A stretch of DNA of 9,718 nt from positions 1-9,718 of the forward strand of contig JBLHWM010000117.1 in NCBI GenBank assembly GCA_047629095.1, read 5' to 3'. Positions 1 to 6,772 of the stretch are shown here, piece by piece. Every line of letters begins with the position of its first letter. The first letter of the stretch is position 1. This DNA is from CALBMX01 sp047629095 (GTDB taxonomy: Bacteria; Planctomycetota; UBA1135; GCA-002686595). The notes beneath the pieces are model-generated. The model was not told the DNA's origin, did no database searches, and saw only the letters and a list, made by a program, of their open reading frames with translations. The position numbers were made by a program, and so were the translations under genes.

Positions 1-1
1 T

Positions 2-286
2 TGGCGCCCACTCACCGAAGACGAGGGCGCGCCCTGGAATCACATGCACCGCATCCGCAGCCCCTACCGCGACGAGGTCGGCGTTCCCGACACCCTGTTG
101 CTCTCGGGCGAGGACCGCAAGCTGCCTGTGACTTCCGAGCCCGAGGGTGAAGGCCTGGCCATCCCCGCGACCGAGCCCATCGAGGTCGTACTCTTCTACA
201 AGCGGACTCCGCTCTGGGAAGACCTAGCCCACCCCGCCCAGGCCCGGGGCGCAGTCGAGGTTGCCCGGATCGTGCTCCAACCGTGA
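2..286 (+). CDS. C-terminal fragment of an unrecognised protein
   Basis: This reading frame is open from the left edge of the window (first full codon at 2, TGG) to a TGA at 284-286, giving 94 residues of the C-terminal part; the start lies outside the window. I do not recognise the family. The fragment has no hydrophobic segment and no cysteine. It is rich in Pro, Glu, Asp and Arg, with a tryptophan/histidine patch (WNHMHRIRSPYRDEVGVP) followed by a probable beta-rich stretch (PIEVVLFYKRTPLW). It ends with the sequence RIVLQP. The stop codon overlaps the GTG start of the downstream HEAT-repeat lipoprotein gene by four bases (GTGA), so the two are probably co-transcribed and translationally coupled. 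The Met at 44 is internal and is not proposed as a start. The frame is supported by this stop/start overlap and by its plausible amino-acid composition. Confidence 0.6.
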   Translation, partial: WRPLTEDEGAPWNHMHRIRSPYRDEVGVPDTLLLSGEDRKLPVTSEPEGEGLAIPATEPIEVVLFYKRTPLWEDLAHPAQARGAVEVARIVLQP

Positions 287-1773
287 GGCACGCGACCCTT
301 CTATTGACCCTAGCCCTTGGGGCGAGCTGCGGCACGGAGCCGTCGCAGCCTGCTCCGGCTCCCTTTGTCACCAAGTCCGTTCTCGCACCCGCCCTACAAA
401 ACCTCGAGGCGAGCCTCGCTTCGGGCCTTGCTTCAATCGGCGCAAAGCCAGAACCCGGGCCCGATGACCAGGAGCTGGGAGAGGGGTTGATTATGTTCTT
501 GCAGACCGCACCGCCCGGCATGGGCGACGCCGCATTCGAAGACGCCCATGCCCAAGGTGACGTGCTCGTTCCGGTCTACGCGAGGATCCTTGGCAGTGAC
601 GACTTTGGTGCCGCCGAGAAGGCCGCGGCCGCTCGGCTCACCGCCGCCATCGCAACCCCTGCGGCAGCCGAGCTTCTGATCAGCCAGCTTGAACTAAACA
701 CGATGCCTTCGGTCCGGGCGACCTGCGCATGGAAGCTCGGGGACATGGGCTTCGACTTTGTGATTCCCGCCCTGATCAAGCGTCTAAAGTACGAAAAGGA
801 CTCATCGGTCACTCCTTGGCTGGGCTCGAGCCTGGCCAAGCTCGGCAACTTCTCAGGGGTCGCCTACATGATCACGGTCGCAGCTTGGGGTGGCCCCGGA
901 TCCCAGGCGGCGGGAGAGCTCTACCGAGTCGTAGATGCGGCGGGATTCGAAGCCGTGGGCGCCTTGATCGAGGCCTGGAATACAGGTGATCCACAGGGCC
1001 TCATCCCCAGCCAAGAACGCTCGGAGCGCTACCAACTCGAGGTCTGGCAGCTCGTCGAAGACCTCACGGACTTCCAGCTACGCGGCGTCGACGACTCGCG
1101 CTTCATCCTTTCGAAGCTCGGTAAAGACGCGGTGCCATTGCTCACCGAGGCCCTCTTCGACGAGAACTCCTATGTGCGCTTCCACGTCGCCCAGGCCCTA
1201 GGCCGCATGGGCCCGCGCGCGCGCAACTCCGGAGCCACGCTTGTGCTCGGCCTAGAGGACAAGCTACTCGCTCCCTACGCTGCCGAGGCGCTCGGTTCGA
1301 TTGACTACCCCGCGGCCATGAAAGCTCTGCTGGATGCTACGGGTTCGTCCCACGATCCAGGCCTGCGCCTGGCAGCGGTCCGGGGTCTAACGAGCCTAGC
1401 GGACAGCGCGGCCACCCCAAGACTACGCGAGCTTGTGTTGGAAGAGGACTTCCCCGAGCTCGCCCAGTCCGCCGCCGAGGGTCTGCTCTTTTGTGGCCAG
1501 GGCGATGTCTTTGCGACCCAGGTCTTGGCCTTTGCCCAGGCGGCCTCCGAGACGGGCTTGGACGCGGACACGAGCCTCAATGCACTGGCGTTCTGGGTTC
1601 GCGCCAGAGCCGAGGCCGGAGAGACGCTCGCAGTTCAAGCCCGCGACGCCTACGACGCTCTTGCCCCTGAGCCGGGAGTCCCCCCGACCTTTGAAGAGGA
1701 TCGCGCTCGTCGCCAAGCGCGTTTGGACTTGTTCGGGGCAGCCCTGCCGAAGCTACTTAGCAGCGACGAATAG
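283..1773 (+). CDS. HEAT-repeat lipoprotein, predicted envelope-anchored scaffold
   Basis: A 496-aa protein starting at GTG 283 within the TGA of the upstream gene (4-nt overlap). Residues 1-16 form a lipoprotein signal: a short basic start, the hydrophobic run LLLTLALGAS, then Cys16 as the predicted lipidated residue. The -3 position is Gly rather than the commoner Leu, so the lipobox is acceptable but not ideal. A Pro/Ala-rich linker (about 17-30) follows. Most of the chain consists of paired amphipathic helices of the HEAT/PBS-HEAT type, most obvious at about 125-200 (VRATCAWKLGDMG...IPALIKRL) and 275-405 (AVPLLTEAL, VRFHVAQALGRMG, PYAAEALGSI, LRLAAVRGLTSLA, AQSAAEGLLFCG). Such repeats are protein-protein interaction scaffolds and carry no catalytic residues, so no enzymatic role is proposed. 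The partner may be the protein encoded immediately upstream. The gene converges with ubiA, with 9 bp between stop codons and no visible terminator. The frame is secure; lipidation is likely but unproven. Confidence 0.85.
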   Translation: MRHATLLLTLALGASCGTEPSQPAPAPFVTKSVLAPALQNLEASLASGLASIGAKPEPGPDDQELGEGLIMFLQTAPPGMGDAAFEDAHAQGDVLVPVYARILGSDDFGAAEKAAAARLTAAIATPAAAELLISQLELNTMPSVRATCAWKLGDMGFDFVIPALIKRLKYEKDSSVTPWLGSSLAKLGNFSGVAYMITVAAWGGPGSQAAGELYRVVDAAGFEAVGALIEAWNTGDPQGLIPSQERSERYQLEVWQLVEDLTDFQLRGVDDSRFILSKLGKDAVPLLTEALFDENSYVRFHVAQALGRMGPRARNSGATLVLGLEDKLLAPYAAEALGSIDYPAAMKALLDATGSSHDPGLRLAAVRGLTSLADSAATPRLRELVLEEDFPELAQSAAEGLLFCGQGDVFATQVLAFAQAASETGLDADTSLNALAFWVRARAEAGETLAVQARDAYDALAPEPGVPPTFEEDRARRQARLDLFGAALPKLLSSDE

Positions 1774-1782
1774 GTCCCGCTC

Positions 1783-2685
1783 CTAGAGAACGGCCAGGCC
1801 CACGACAGCGCCCCAGACAATCAGGTCACCGAGGAACCACAGGTCGCCGCCCAGGAAGATCTTGGTGGGACTCTCGCCGCGTCCCTTGGATTGAACCAGG
1901 TACAGATAGCGCGCCAGCCCGAAGACCACAAAGGGCACGGACCACACCAGCAGATGCCCGGAGCGAAACTTCTCGACAGTCTCAGGGTCCACCGTGTACA
2001 GGGCATAGCACACGATCGTGCAAGCCGAGATCATGGACACCAACTGATCCAAAAGGGGCAGGTTGTACCCCTTCAAGCTAGCCCGGGTCGCACCAACACC
2101 TTCCGAGCGCTCCAGAGCTGCCGCGAGCTCGGCGCGGCGCTTGTTCAGGGCAAGGAAGAGGGCCAAGAACAGCGTGCAGAACATGAGCCAGTGGCTGACC
2201 TCGACATCAACGGCCACGCCGCCACCAACTACGCGAAACAAGAAGCCCGTAGCAATGCAGAAGACGTCCACCAGAACCACATGCTTGAGCTTCACGCTAT
2301 AAGCCAGGTTCATGGTCATGTAGGCCAAGACGATGCCCGGTAGGACAAACGCACCCGTCGAACCATAGGCAAGGCCCAGCGCAGCAAGAGCCAAGACTCC
2401 AGCCAGCATAGTTGCAGACCCCGGAGCGAGCTCCCCCGCCGCGATCGGCCGATGCCGTTTCGTGGGGTGGATTCGATCTTCCTCGACATCCATGATGTCG
2501 TTCACGAGGTAGATCGCGCTGGCGCCAAAGCTAAACGCAAAGAACGCCAAGAGGACGCCAACCAAAGCCTCCACACCCATGTCAAAGTGCTTGTCACCCA
2601 AAGCAAAGCCAAATGCCGCCAAGACGAAGACATTCTTTGCCCACTGGTGAGGGCGCATGGCACGGATAGCTGCGGGTAGTTGCAT
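1783..2685 (-). CDS. UbiA-family polyprenyl-phosphate transferase, decaprenyl-phosphate phosphoribosyltransferase-like
   Basis: A 300-aa polytopic membrane protein of the UbiA prenyltransferase superfamily. Near the N-terminus, RPHQWAKN (residues 11-18) is a signature of the decaprenyl-phosphate phosphoribosyltransferase (DPPR synthase, Rv3806c-type) branch. The Mg-binding aspartate-rich motif NDxxDxxxD is intact (N62 D63, D66, D70) and continues as RIHPTKRHRPIAAG, typical of that branch. The second conserved region is YSVKLKHVVLVD (129-140), then GFLFR (147-151), FLALNKRRAEL (177-187) and YALYT (227-231). At least seven hydrophobic segments are visible between residues 20 and 300. DPPR synthases transfer 5-phosphoribose from PRPP to polyprenyl phosphate, making a lipid-linked pentose donor. 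That activity is inferred from family resemblance; another UbiA reaction is possible. The ATG at 2685 leaves ten residues before the signature, as expected, but no clear Shine-Dalgarno is seen. No DprE-like epimerase genes are nearby. The family call is firmer than the substrate. Confidence 0.85.
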   Translation of the reverse strand: MQLPAAIRAMRPHQWAKNVFVLAAFGFALGDKHFDMGVEALVGVLLAFFAFSFGASAIYLVNDIMDVEEDRIHPTKRHRPIAAGELAPGSATMLAGVLALAALGLAYGSTGAFVLPGIVLAYMTMNLAYSVKLKHVVLVDVFCIATGFLFRVVGGGVAVDVEVSHWLMFCTLFLALFLALNKRRAELAAALERSEGVGATRASLKGYNLPLLDQLVSMISACTIVCYALYTVDPETVEKFRSGHLLVWSVPFVVFGLARYLYLVQSKGRGESPTKIFLGGDLWFLGDLIVWGAVVGLAVL

Positions 2686-2741
2686 AGGCGTAGGCTAGCT
2701 GTTTTCGGCTCCAAAAACATCCTTCTGAAGTACAAAAACCC

Positions 2742-2761
2742 CGATTGGAGAATTCCGATCG
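2742..2761 (-). terminator. Weak candidate terminator after the porin gene
   Basis: Read on the - strand, a 7-bp dyad (CGATCGG, six-base loop, CCAATCG) with one C·A mismatch is followed by GGGG and then five T residues at about 2733-2738. It lies 29 nt beyond the porin stop codon. The stem is short and imperfect, so it could be a partial terminator or chance. If it does not work, porin and ubiA are one transcript. Confidence 0.3.
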
Positions 2762-2790
2762 AACATACTGAGCCGCACACTTCCCGTCCT

Positions 2791-4017
2791 CTAGAAGTGC
2801 AGCTGCAGCTCTATTGTGAGCAAGCCTTCGTCGTCGACCCCCTCGCCTCCAACAGCAACTGTCTCGCCGTACCAGCTGTGCGTCCAAGCGCTTCGCAAGA
2901 TCATGTGTGCATTGGGCACCCAGTTCACCCCGGCGGATACCGAGTCAATTCGATCCGTAAACGTGCCTCCCATTAATAGGCCCGTCCCCTCGAACTCGTC
3001 GGATAGGGACAGTCTAGAGACCCTTAGGGCCGCTAGCCATGAGTCCGTCGGGTCCTCGATCCCGCCAAAGTCTAAGTCCTCTCCGGTCAAGCTGCGCGCC
3101 ACGTCCACGTAGAAGCCCGAGATCGTCACGTCCTCGCCGCCAACGTTCGACATCTCCTGGGTAACCGAGAGCAGCTCGCCCTGAACCATCAGCGGGCCTT
3201 GGAACCAGGCACCTTCGAGCCCAAACCTCAGGCGATCCCCATTTAGTCGCGTGTCCGTCGCGTACTGCAACACCTCGCGACCGCCGGCATTGCTAATGCC
3301 GTCCCCGCCGACCTCGCGATCCTGGCGCCCATAAGTAGCGGCCGCCCCCACCTGCCAAGCGGACTCGCCGCCTGCTGCCGAGTGCCACATGCCGTGGAGA
3401 GCGACGTCCTTGCCACTGTCCTCTTCCGCTCCACCGGTACCGTTGTAGACGGCGTACCCGTATTCGAAGCGGCCCGACTCTCCCGTCACGAAGACGCCGT
3501 GGTCCTCGGCTGGCGAGAACTGATTCAAGATCGAGAAGCGCGGGAAGTGAATGTGGCGCCGGCTGCGAATCTCCTCCAGGCCAAAGGGCGCTTTCATGCG
3601 ACCGAAGCGCAGGACGGCGTCGCCGTCCAAGATCTCGCGCCCGACCCAGGCCTCTTCGAGCTCGACGCCAGACTCGTCGAACTTCGGCTCGAAGCGAAAG
3701 CGCCAGCCGCCATCGAAGCGGCCTGCGAACTCGGGACGCATGCGCTTGACGTAGGTGTCCGACTCGGGATCGCGACTCTTGCCCTCGGTGCCCTCGTTGA
3801 GATAAGCGCCGACTTCGAAGAGCCCCTCCACGACCAAGTTTCCGCCGTCCCAGTCGAAGACTAGGCCGTCCTCGTAGAAGGCCCGAAAACCCAAATCAGC
3901 CGGTTGTCCATCGAGAACGCTCAGTATTGGCTGATTCGCCAGGTTAGTGGCGGCGGGATCACCGAGGACTGGGGGCTGTGCGAGAGCAAGAACCGGGAGG
4001 AAGATTAGGCTGAGCAT
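2791..4017 (-). CDS. Outer-membrane porin, phosphate-selective porin O/P (OprO/OprP) family
   Basis: A 408-aa predicted beta-barrel. The open frame continues upstream to 4161, but I place the start at the ATG at 4015-4017 because it gives a clean signal peptide (MLSLIFLPVLALAQ, cleavage probably after Ala13). The extra 48 residues would be highly basic and would be encoded across a terminator hairpin. The mature chain has alternating hydrophobic/polar strands with family-typical blocks: a region resembling RMRPEFAGRFDGGWRFRFEPKFD (about 92-114), LRFGRMKAPFGLEE (136-149), and a long segment around 155-195 ending YGYAVYNGTG. The last strand, TIELQLHF, ends in Phe, the usual signal for BAM-dependent outer-membrane insertion. 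Family members form trimeric channels for phosphate, pyrophosphate or other anions; the solute here cannot be read from the sequence. No Shine-Dalgarno is obvious. It lies just after a terminator hairpin and 105 bp before ubiA. Confidence 0.85.
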   Translation of the reverse strand: MLSLIFLPVLALAQPPVLGDPAATNLANQPILSVLDGQPADLGFRAFYEDGLVFDWDGGNLVVEGLFEVGAYLNEGTEGKSRDPESDTYVKRMRPEFAGRFDGGWRFRFEPKFDESGVELEEAWVGREILDGDAVLRFGRMKAPFGLEEIRSRRHIHFPRFSILNQFSPAEDHGVFVTGESGRFEYGYAVYNGTGGAEEDSGKDVALHGMWHSAAGGESAWQVGAAATYGRQDREVGGDGISNAGGREVLQYATDTRLNGDRLRFGLEGAWFQGPLMVQGELLSVTQEMSNVGGEDVTISGFYVDVARSLTGEDLDFGGIEDPTDSWLAALRVSRLSLSDEFEGTGLLMGGTFTDRIDSVSAGVNWVPNAHMILRSAWTHSWYGETVAVGGEGVDDEGLLTIELQLHF

Positions 4018-4052
4018 TAAAGTCGAATTGCGCTGGGGTTTGGGCGCACGAA

Positions 4053-4116
4053 AAAAGGCGCCGGCACGTTGAGTATGGGACCCAGAAGTGTCCTTTCCCA
4101 AGTGCCGGCGCCTTTT
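4053..4116 (-). terminator. Intrinsic terminator behind the pseudopilin gene (15-bp perfect stem, long loop)
   Basis: Positions 4053-4067 and 4102-4116 are perfect inverted repeats (AAAAGGCGCCGGCAC and its complement) separated by 34 nt. On the - strand the second arm ends in a run of six T residues (4051-4056), so it looks like a rho-independent terminator 62 nt after the pseudopilin stop codon. The loop can form an inner stem (TGGGA 4076-4080 with TCCCA 4096-4100), making a longer composite hairpin. The + strand also ends in TTTT, so termination in both directions is possible, though no + strand gene runs into it. The 34-nt loop is longer than usual. Confidence 0.7.
4072..4101 (-). promoter_or_regulatory. 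Candidate sigma-70-type promoter for the porin, inside the terminator loop
   Basis: On the - strand TTGGGA (4096-4101) and CATACT (4072-4077) each match four of six consensus bases and are 18 bp apart. The start point would be near 4065, giving a leader of about 48 nt to the porin ATG. A promoter is needed somewhere here, because only 33 bp lie between the end of the terminator T-run and the porin start. RNA begun at this point would lack the upstream arm of the hairpin and could not form the terminator. Moderate-to-weak, on sequence match alone. Confidence 0.3.
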
Positions 4117-4178
4117 GTTTACGAGCGACTGATCGCCCCCCAATCCGAGCCGGGAGGCCATTGCAATGCGAAGTCGAT

Positions 4179-4841
4179 CTAGTCGAGGCTAAACTTTTGC
4201 AGGTCCTCGATCAGCGCGTCGGGCCCGACGACGATGTACTCCTCGTCTGGGTCCACGTTGCCATTGTTCTTTTCCGTTGAGAGCTCAAAGGAGCTCACGG
4301 AGCCGTCGCCGTAGAGCACGTTCGTTGTGGTTCGGTGGTTGCCGCCGCCGTCATTGTCGTCGGCAACGATGGCGTCCTTTCCGCTGAGACGCTTGAGCGG
4401 GAACTCATCGGTGTTGCGTCCGGCATAAGCGGTGAAGGTGCCGTCGAGGGCCTCTTCGTCGGTGTACCACTCCTCGTATTCGATATCGCGGATACCGGTA
4501 AGGGCGCCGATGTCCACACCGGGGCAGGTCAGCTTCTGGGCGCTGGTCTTGGTGTTCTCCCAGGTGTCTTCGGTCACGAGCACGGTGAAGAAACGAACTC
4601 CGCTGCCCCGGGGCAGGCGGTTGTCGTGCTTGGTCTTGTGGAGCAAGATGCCCTTGTGGATCTCCGACAGGTTCTTCTTGCAGGCCGTCGACTCCGCGGC
4701 GTCAATCATCTCGGGGATCTTCGGCAGCAGGAAGACCATCAGGATGCCGATGATTGCGATCACGGCCAAGAGCTCCACCAGGGTGAAAGCCGCGCGGACG
4801 GGATTGGGGACCCGAAGGCCGGAATGTTTGAGAAGGCGCAT
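4179..4841 (-). CDS. Type IV pilin-like / type II secretion pseudopilin with H-X9-DG motif
   Basis: A 220-aa protein with a class III (prepilin) signal. An 18-residue basic leader ends in Ala18, and the mature protein would start FTLVELLAVIAIIGIL (19-34) with the conserved Glu at +5 (E23) and an uninterrupted hydrophobic helix to about residue 39. This is the substrate signature of the PilD/GspO peptidase-methyltransferase. The -1 residue is Ala instead of the usual Gly. After the helix comes a soluble head with two cysteines (C54, C106) that could pair. Near the C-terminus H169, nine residues, then D179-G180 (NVLYGDGSVSSF) form the H-X9-DG motif found in pilin-like proteins abundant in Planctomycetota and other PVC bacteria. 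The tail is acidic. The role is probably a surface fibre or secretion-associated subunit, unproven; no assembly ATPase or peptidase gene is nearby. The ATG at 4841 has GGAG four bases upstream (4846-4849). A strong hairpin follows the gene. Confidence 0.87.
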   Translation of the reverse strand: MRLLKHSGLRVPNPVRAAFTLVELLAVIAIIGILMVFLLPKIPEMIDAAESTACKKNLSEIHKGILLHKTKHDNRLPRGSGVRFFTVLVTEDTWENTKTSAQKLTCPGVDIGALTGIRDIEYEEWYTDEEALDGTFTAYAGRNTDEFPLKRLSGKDAIVADDNDGGGNHRTTTNVLYGDGSVSSFELSTEKNNGNVDPDEEYIVVGPDALIEDLQKFSLD

Positions 4842-5136
4842 AAAGCTCCAAAGGAGACCAAGGGACTGAGGATTCCATGTTCTACCCCATCAACGGCAAA
4901 AGGTCACTTAGTAAGTGGCTCGCTAGTCCCTCAGGGGGCGAAGAGGGCCAGAATACTGGGTCTAGCAGTCCGCCCGAAAGAGGGCAGTCGGGAGACAAGG
5001 CCCTCCTTGAGCATGCGAGAAGGGCAGGGGCGAGAACGTGTATGCGGCCTTGTTAGCCACTGAGCACGGCTCGGTCCTGACGGAACCTGCAGGGTCGAAG
5101 AGGGTGAAGTCGAGTAGGCCCTTGAGCAACGGGCCG
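4842..5136. other. 295-bp intergenic stretch with no convincing gene
   Basis: This lies between the aromatic-repeat lipoprotein and the pseudopilin, both on the - strand. Open frames crossing it are antisense extensions without codon support. It contains a near-perfect dyad at 4905-4917 (CACTTA G TAAGTG), possibly an operator, and a GC-rich 5-bp dyad just after the lipoprotein stop (5117-5121 with 5131-5135) that lacks a T-run and is a poor terminator. GGAG at 4846-4849 is the pseudopilin ribosome site. I see no strong sigma-70-like promoter. Confidence 0.5.
4905..4917. promoter_or_regulatory. 13-bp dyad upstream of the pseudopilin gene, possible operator
   Basis: CACTTA and TAAGTG flank a single central base, a perfect 6+1+6 palindrome 64 bp upstream of the pseudopilin ATG. 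With no loop room it cannot act as an RNA hairpin, so if functional it would be a binding site for a dimeric regulator. A palindrome of this size can arise by chance, and no regulator gene is nearby. Confidence 0.2.
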
Positions 5137-6696
5137 CTAGGGGGCTTCCGTTTCACCCCAGGGGATGAAGAGTATGTGCCCGCCGCTCTGGTCTCCGTTG
5201 CTCTCGTAGTGCAGAAGCCGCCACAGGAACGAGAACTCACTGCCCTTTGGACTGCTGTCCCAGGTCATGAATGGGAACAGATCGCGGCGGGTCTGCTGGC
5301 CCGTCGTCTGCTGCCGGTAGAGGTAGTACAGCACGTCAAAGGACGAGTCCTCGCCGTCGCTCTCATAGTCAAAGATCCCAAGAAGGGCATTCCAGCGCAT
5401 GCCTTGCTCGGCATCGTCGTGGTAATTGAAGAGGAGCGGAGTGCCGAGGGACAGGCTGCTCATTCCCTCACCACGGTCCTCGTACGACACGAGGGAGATC
5501 CAGTCGAAGAGGTCGCCGGGGCCACTGCGTGGGCTCGTGAAGCTGTACAGGGGCGAGAGGCGCCAACGATCCAGCTGCCCGGAGCTTGCGGTCGAGTAGA
5601 GACCAGCAAGTGCCCAGGACTTAGAGAGGGGCCCCGAGTCCGCGTCCGGCTTGGCCTCGGTGTGACCCAGCGCTGGCCATAGGGACCAGGACTTCTCTTG
5701 GGTATCCTCGGCCCAGCTCACAATGGGCCACAGCACGTGGGTCGACTCTTCACCGTCCCCCTCGCTGTGGTGGTAGACAGGTCCCAGCACGTTCAGCCAC
5801 TCCGTGTCGCCGTTCTCGTCCCACCCCTTGCCGCCGAGCAGGCTCAGCATGTAGCCGCCACCGTCATCGGTTCGCGCGTAGCCGTACAGGGGAAAGGCCA
5901 CCAGGTAGTCCGTATCACCTTCTTCCGTCTCGCCCCAGAAGACAGGCCCGACCTGGTGGAACTTGCCGAGGTGCGTGGTCAGCGGGAAGAACCCGTAGTC
6001 CTGAACCTCGTCCTCTTCGTTGTCGACCCACCACACGGGGCCGGCCCAGGAGACCTCGCGCCCATCGTCCAAGGTCCCGAAGCCAAACAGCGGAAACGTG
6101 CTGAAGTAGTCGGTCTCTCCCTCGTCGTCATAACCCCAGACCACCGGTCCAATCTGGTTGAAGCGCTGGCCCTGGGACACCACAGGAAAGAGCCCATAAG
6201 ACTCAATATCCCCCTCGGGATTCTTGTCCCACCAAGCGAGCGCCGCCCAGTTCAGCCCCGGCGAGATCGTCGCCAGGGGAAACAGGCCGTAGGAGTCGGT
6301 CTCACCCTCAGAATTCTCATCCCACCAAGCGGGACCCACGTAGCTGAAGTCCCCTATGCCCATGACGGGGAACAGGCCCCAAGAATCTCCAAGGGAGTAG
6401 GCCGGTACAAAGACCCAGTTCTTGGACTCGGTGTTCCACCAAGCGAGCGGCGGCAAGAGCTCCCAATCGGATCCGTCCTCGGTGACGAGCGGACGCAGGG
6501 CAAAGCCCTCTTCGTCCTGGTCGTACAGAGGCCAGAGCACGGCCACCTGATTGCCGTTCTTATAGAACAGCGGCCAGAGATTGACACGGTCCTTGGCGAC
6601 CTCGGCCGAGAGCGGGGAGACGCGCTCGAGCCTCTCTAACGACTGGCACGAGCTGGCTAGGAGAACCGCGGACAGAAGCAGCAAGATATTGCGCAT
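5137..6696 (-). CDS. Lipoprotein with tandem aromatic WPL / YGLFP...GPvWW repeats, unknown function
   Basis: A 519-aa protein. The frame is open upstream to 7155 across the metK gene, but the start is placed at the ATG at 6694-6696, which gives a clear lipoprotein signal: MRN, a hydrophobic run, then LLASSC with Cys17 as the lipid-modified residue. The mature chain is unusually rich in Trp, Tyr, Phe, Gly, Asp and Glu. It starts with NLWPLFYKNGNQVAVLWPLY (39-58), then has at least six consecutive 30-37-residue units over about residues 105-300. Each consists of YGLFPL, a variable strand, GPvWW, then an acidic turn such as DENSEGETD. Looser copies continue to the end (VLWPIVSW, SLWPALG, LSPLYSF, DLFPFMTWD, ILFIPWGE). 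The pattern suggests a repetitive beta-structure, either a solenoid or a surface barrel. I know of no assigned function. It follows the metK terminator, so it probably has its own promoter. No good Shine-Dalgarno is visible. Real gene; role unknown. Confidence 0.85.
   Translation of the reverse strand: MRNILLLLSAVLLASSCQSLERLERVSPLSAEVAKDRVNLWPLFYKNGNQVAVLWPLYDQDEEGFALRPLVTEDGSDWELLPPLAWWNTESKNWVFVPAYSLGDSWGLFPVMGIGDFSYVGPAWWDENSEGETDSYGLFPLATISPGLNWAALAWWDKNPEGDIESYGLFPVVSQGQRFNQIGPVVWGYDDEGETDYFSTFPLFGFGTLDDGREVSWAGPVWWVDNEEDEVQDYGFFPLTTHLGKFHQVGPVFWGETEEGDTDYLVAFPLYGYARTDDGGGYMLSLLGGKGWDENGDTEWLNVLGPVYHHSEGDGEESTHVLWPIVSWAEDTQEKSWSLWPALGHTEAKPDADSGPLSKSWALAGLYSTASSGQLDRWRLSPLYSFTSPRSGPGDLFDWISLVSYEDRGEGMSSLSLGTPLLFNYHDDAEQGMRWNALLGIFDYESDGEDSSFDVLYYLYRQQTTGQQTRRDLFPFMTWDSSPKGSEFSFLWRLLHYESNGDQSGGHILFIPWGETEAP
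5797..6384 (-). repeat. Region encoding six tandem aromatic repeats in the lipoprotein
   Basis: This DNA encodes residues 105-300, six units beginning at about residues 105, 135, 166, 197, 234 and 264. The shared pattern is (S)YGLFPL - variable - GPvWW - acidic DEEGETD. Units 4 and 6 are about seven residues longer, with a DDG insertion before the GP or its equivalent, so long and short units seem to alternate in the second half. DNA identity between units is only patchy (for example CCACCAAGCG recurs near 6229 and 6437), so the repeats are old and held at protein level. Confidence 0.75.
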
Positions 6697-6772
6697 GGGG
6701 CAAAGTGCAATCGGGTGACTGGAGCCCTCTATCCTAGGTAAACAAGCCGCCCGGCGCCCTTTGGGCACAAAG

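Noticed and set aside
4018..4161. 48-codon N-terminal extension of the porin
   Set aside because: It would be encoded across the terminator hairpin, and would place basic sequence before a signal peptide that is complete when started at 4017.
4335..5063. 242-codon + strand frame across the pseudopilin and the intergenic gap
   Set aside because: It is antisense to a clear prepilin-signal protein and shows no motif of its own.
5117..5135. GGCCC/GGGCC dyad just behind the lipoprotein stop as a terminator
   Set aside because: The stem is only 5 bp with a 9-nt loop and no following T-run.
5698..6639. 313-codon open frame on the + strand opposite the repeat lipoprotein
   Set aside because: It is antisense to a gene with a signal peptide and regular protein repeats. 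Its own translation has no recognisable domain, and high GC favours long antisense frames.
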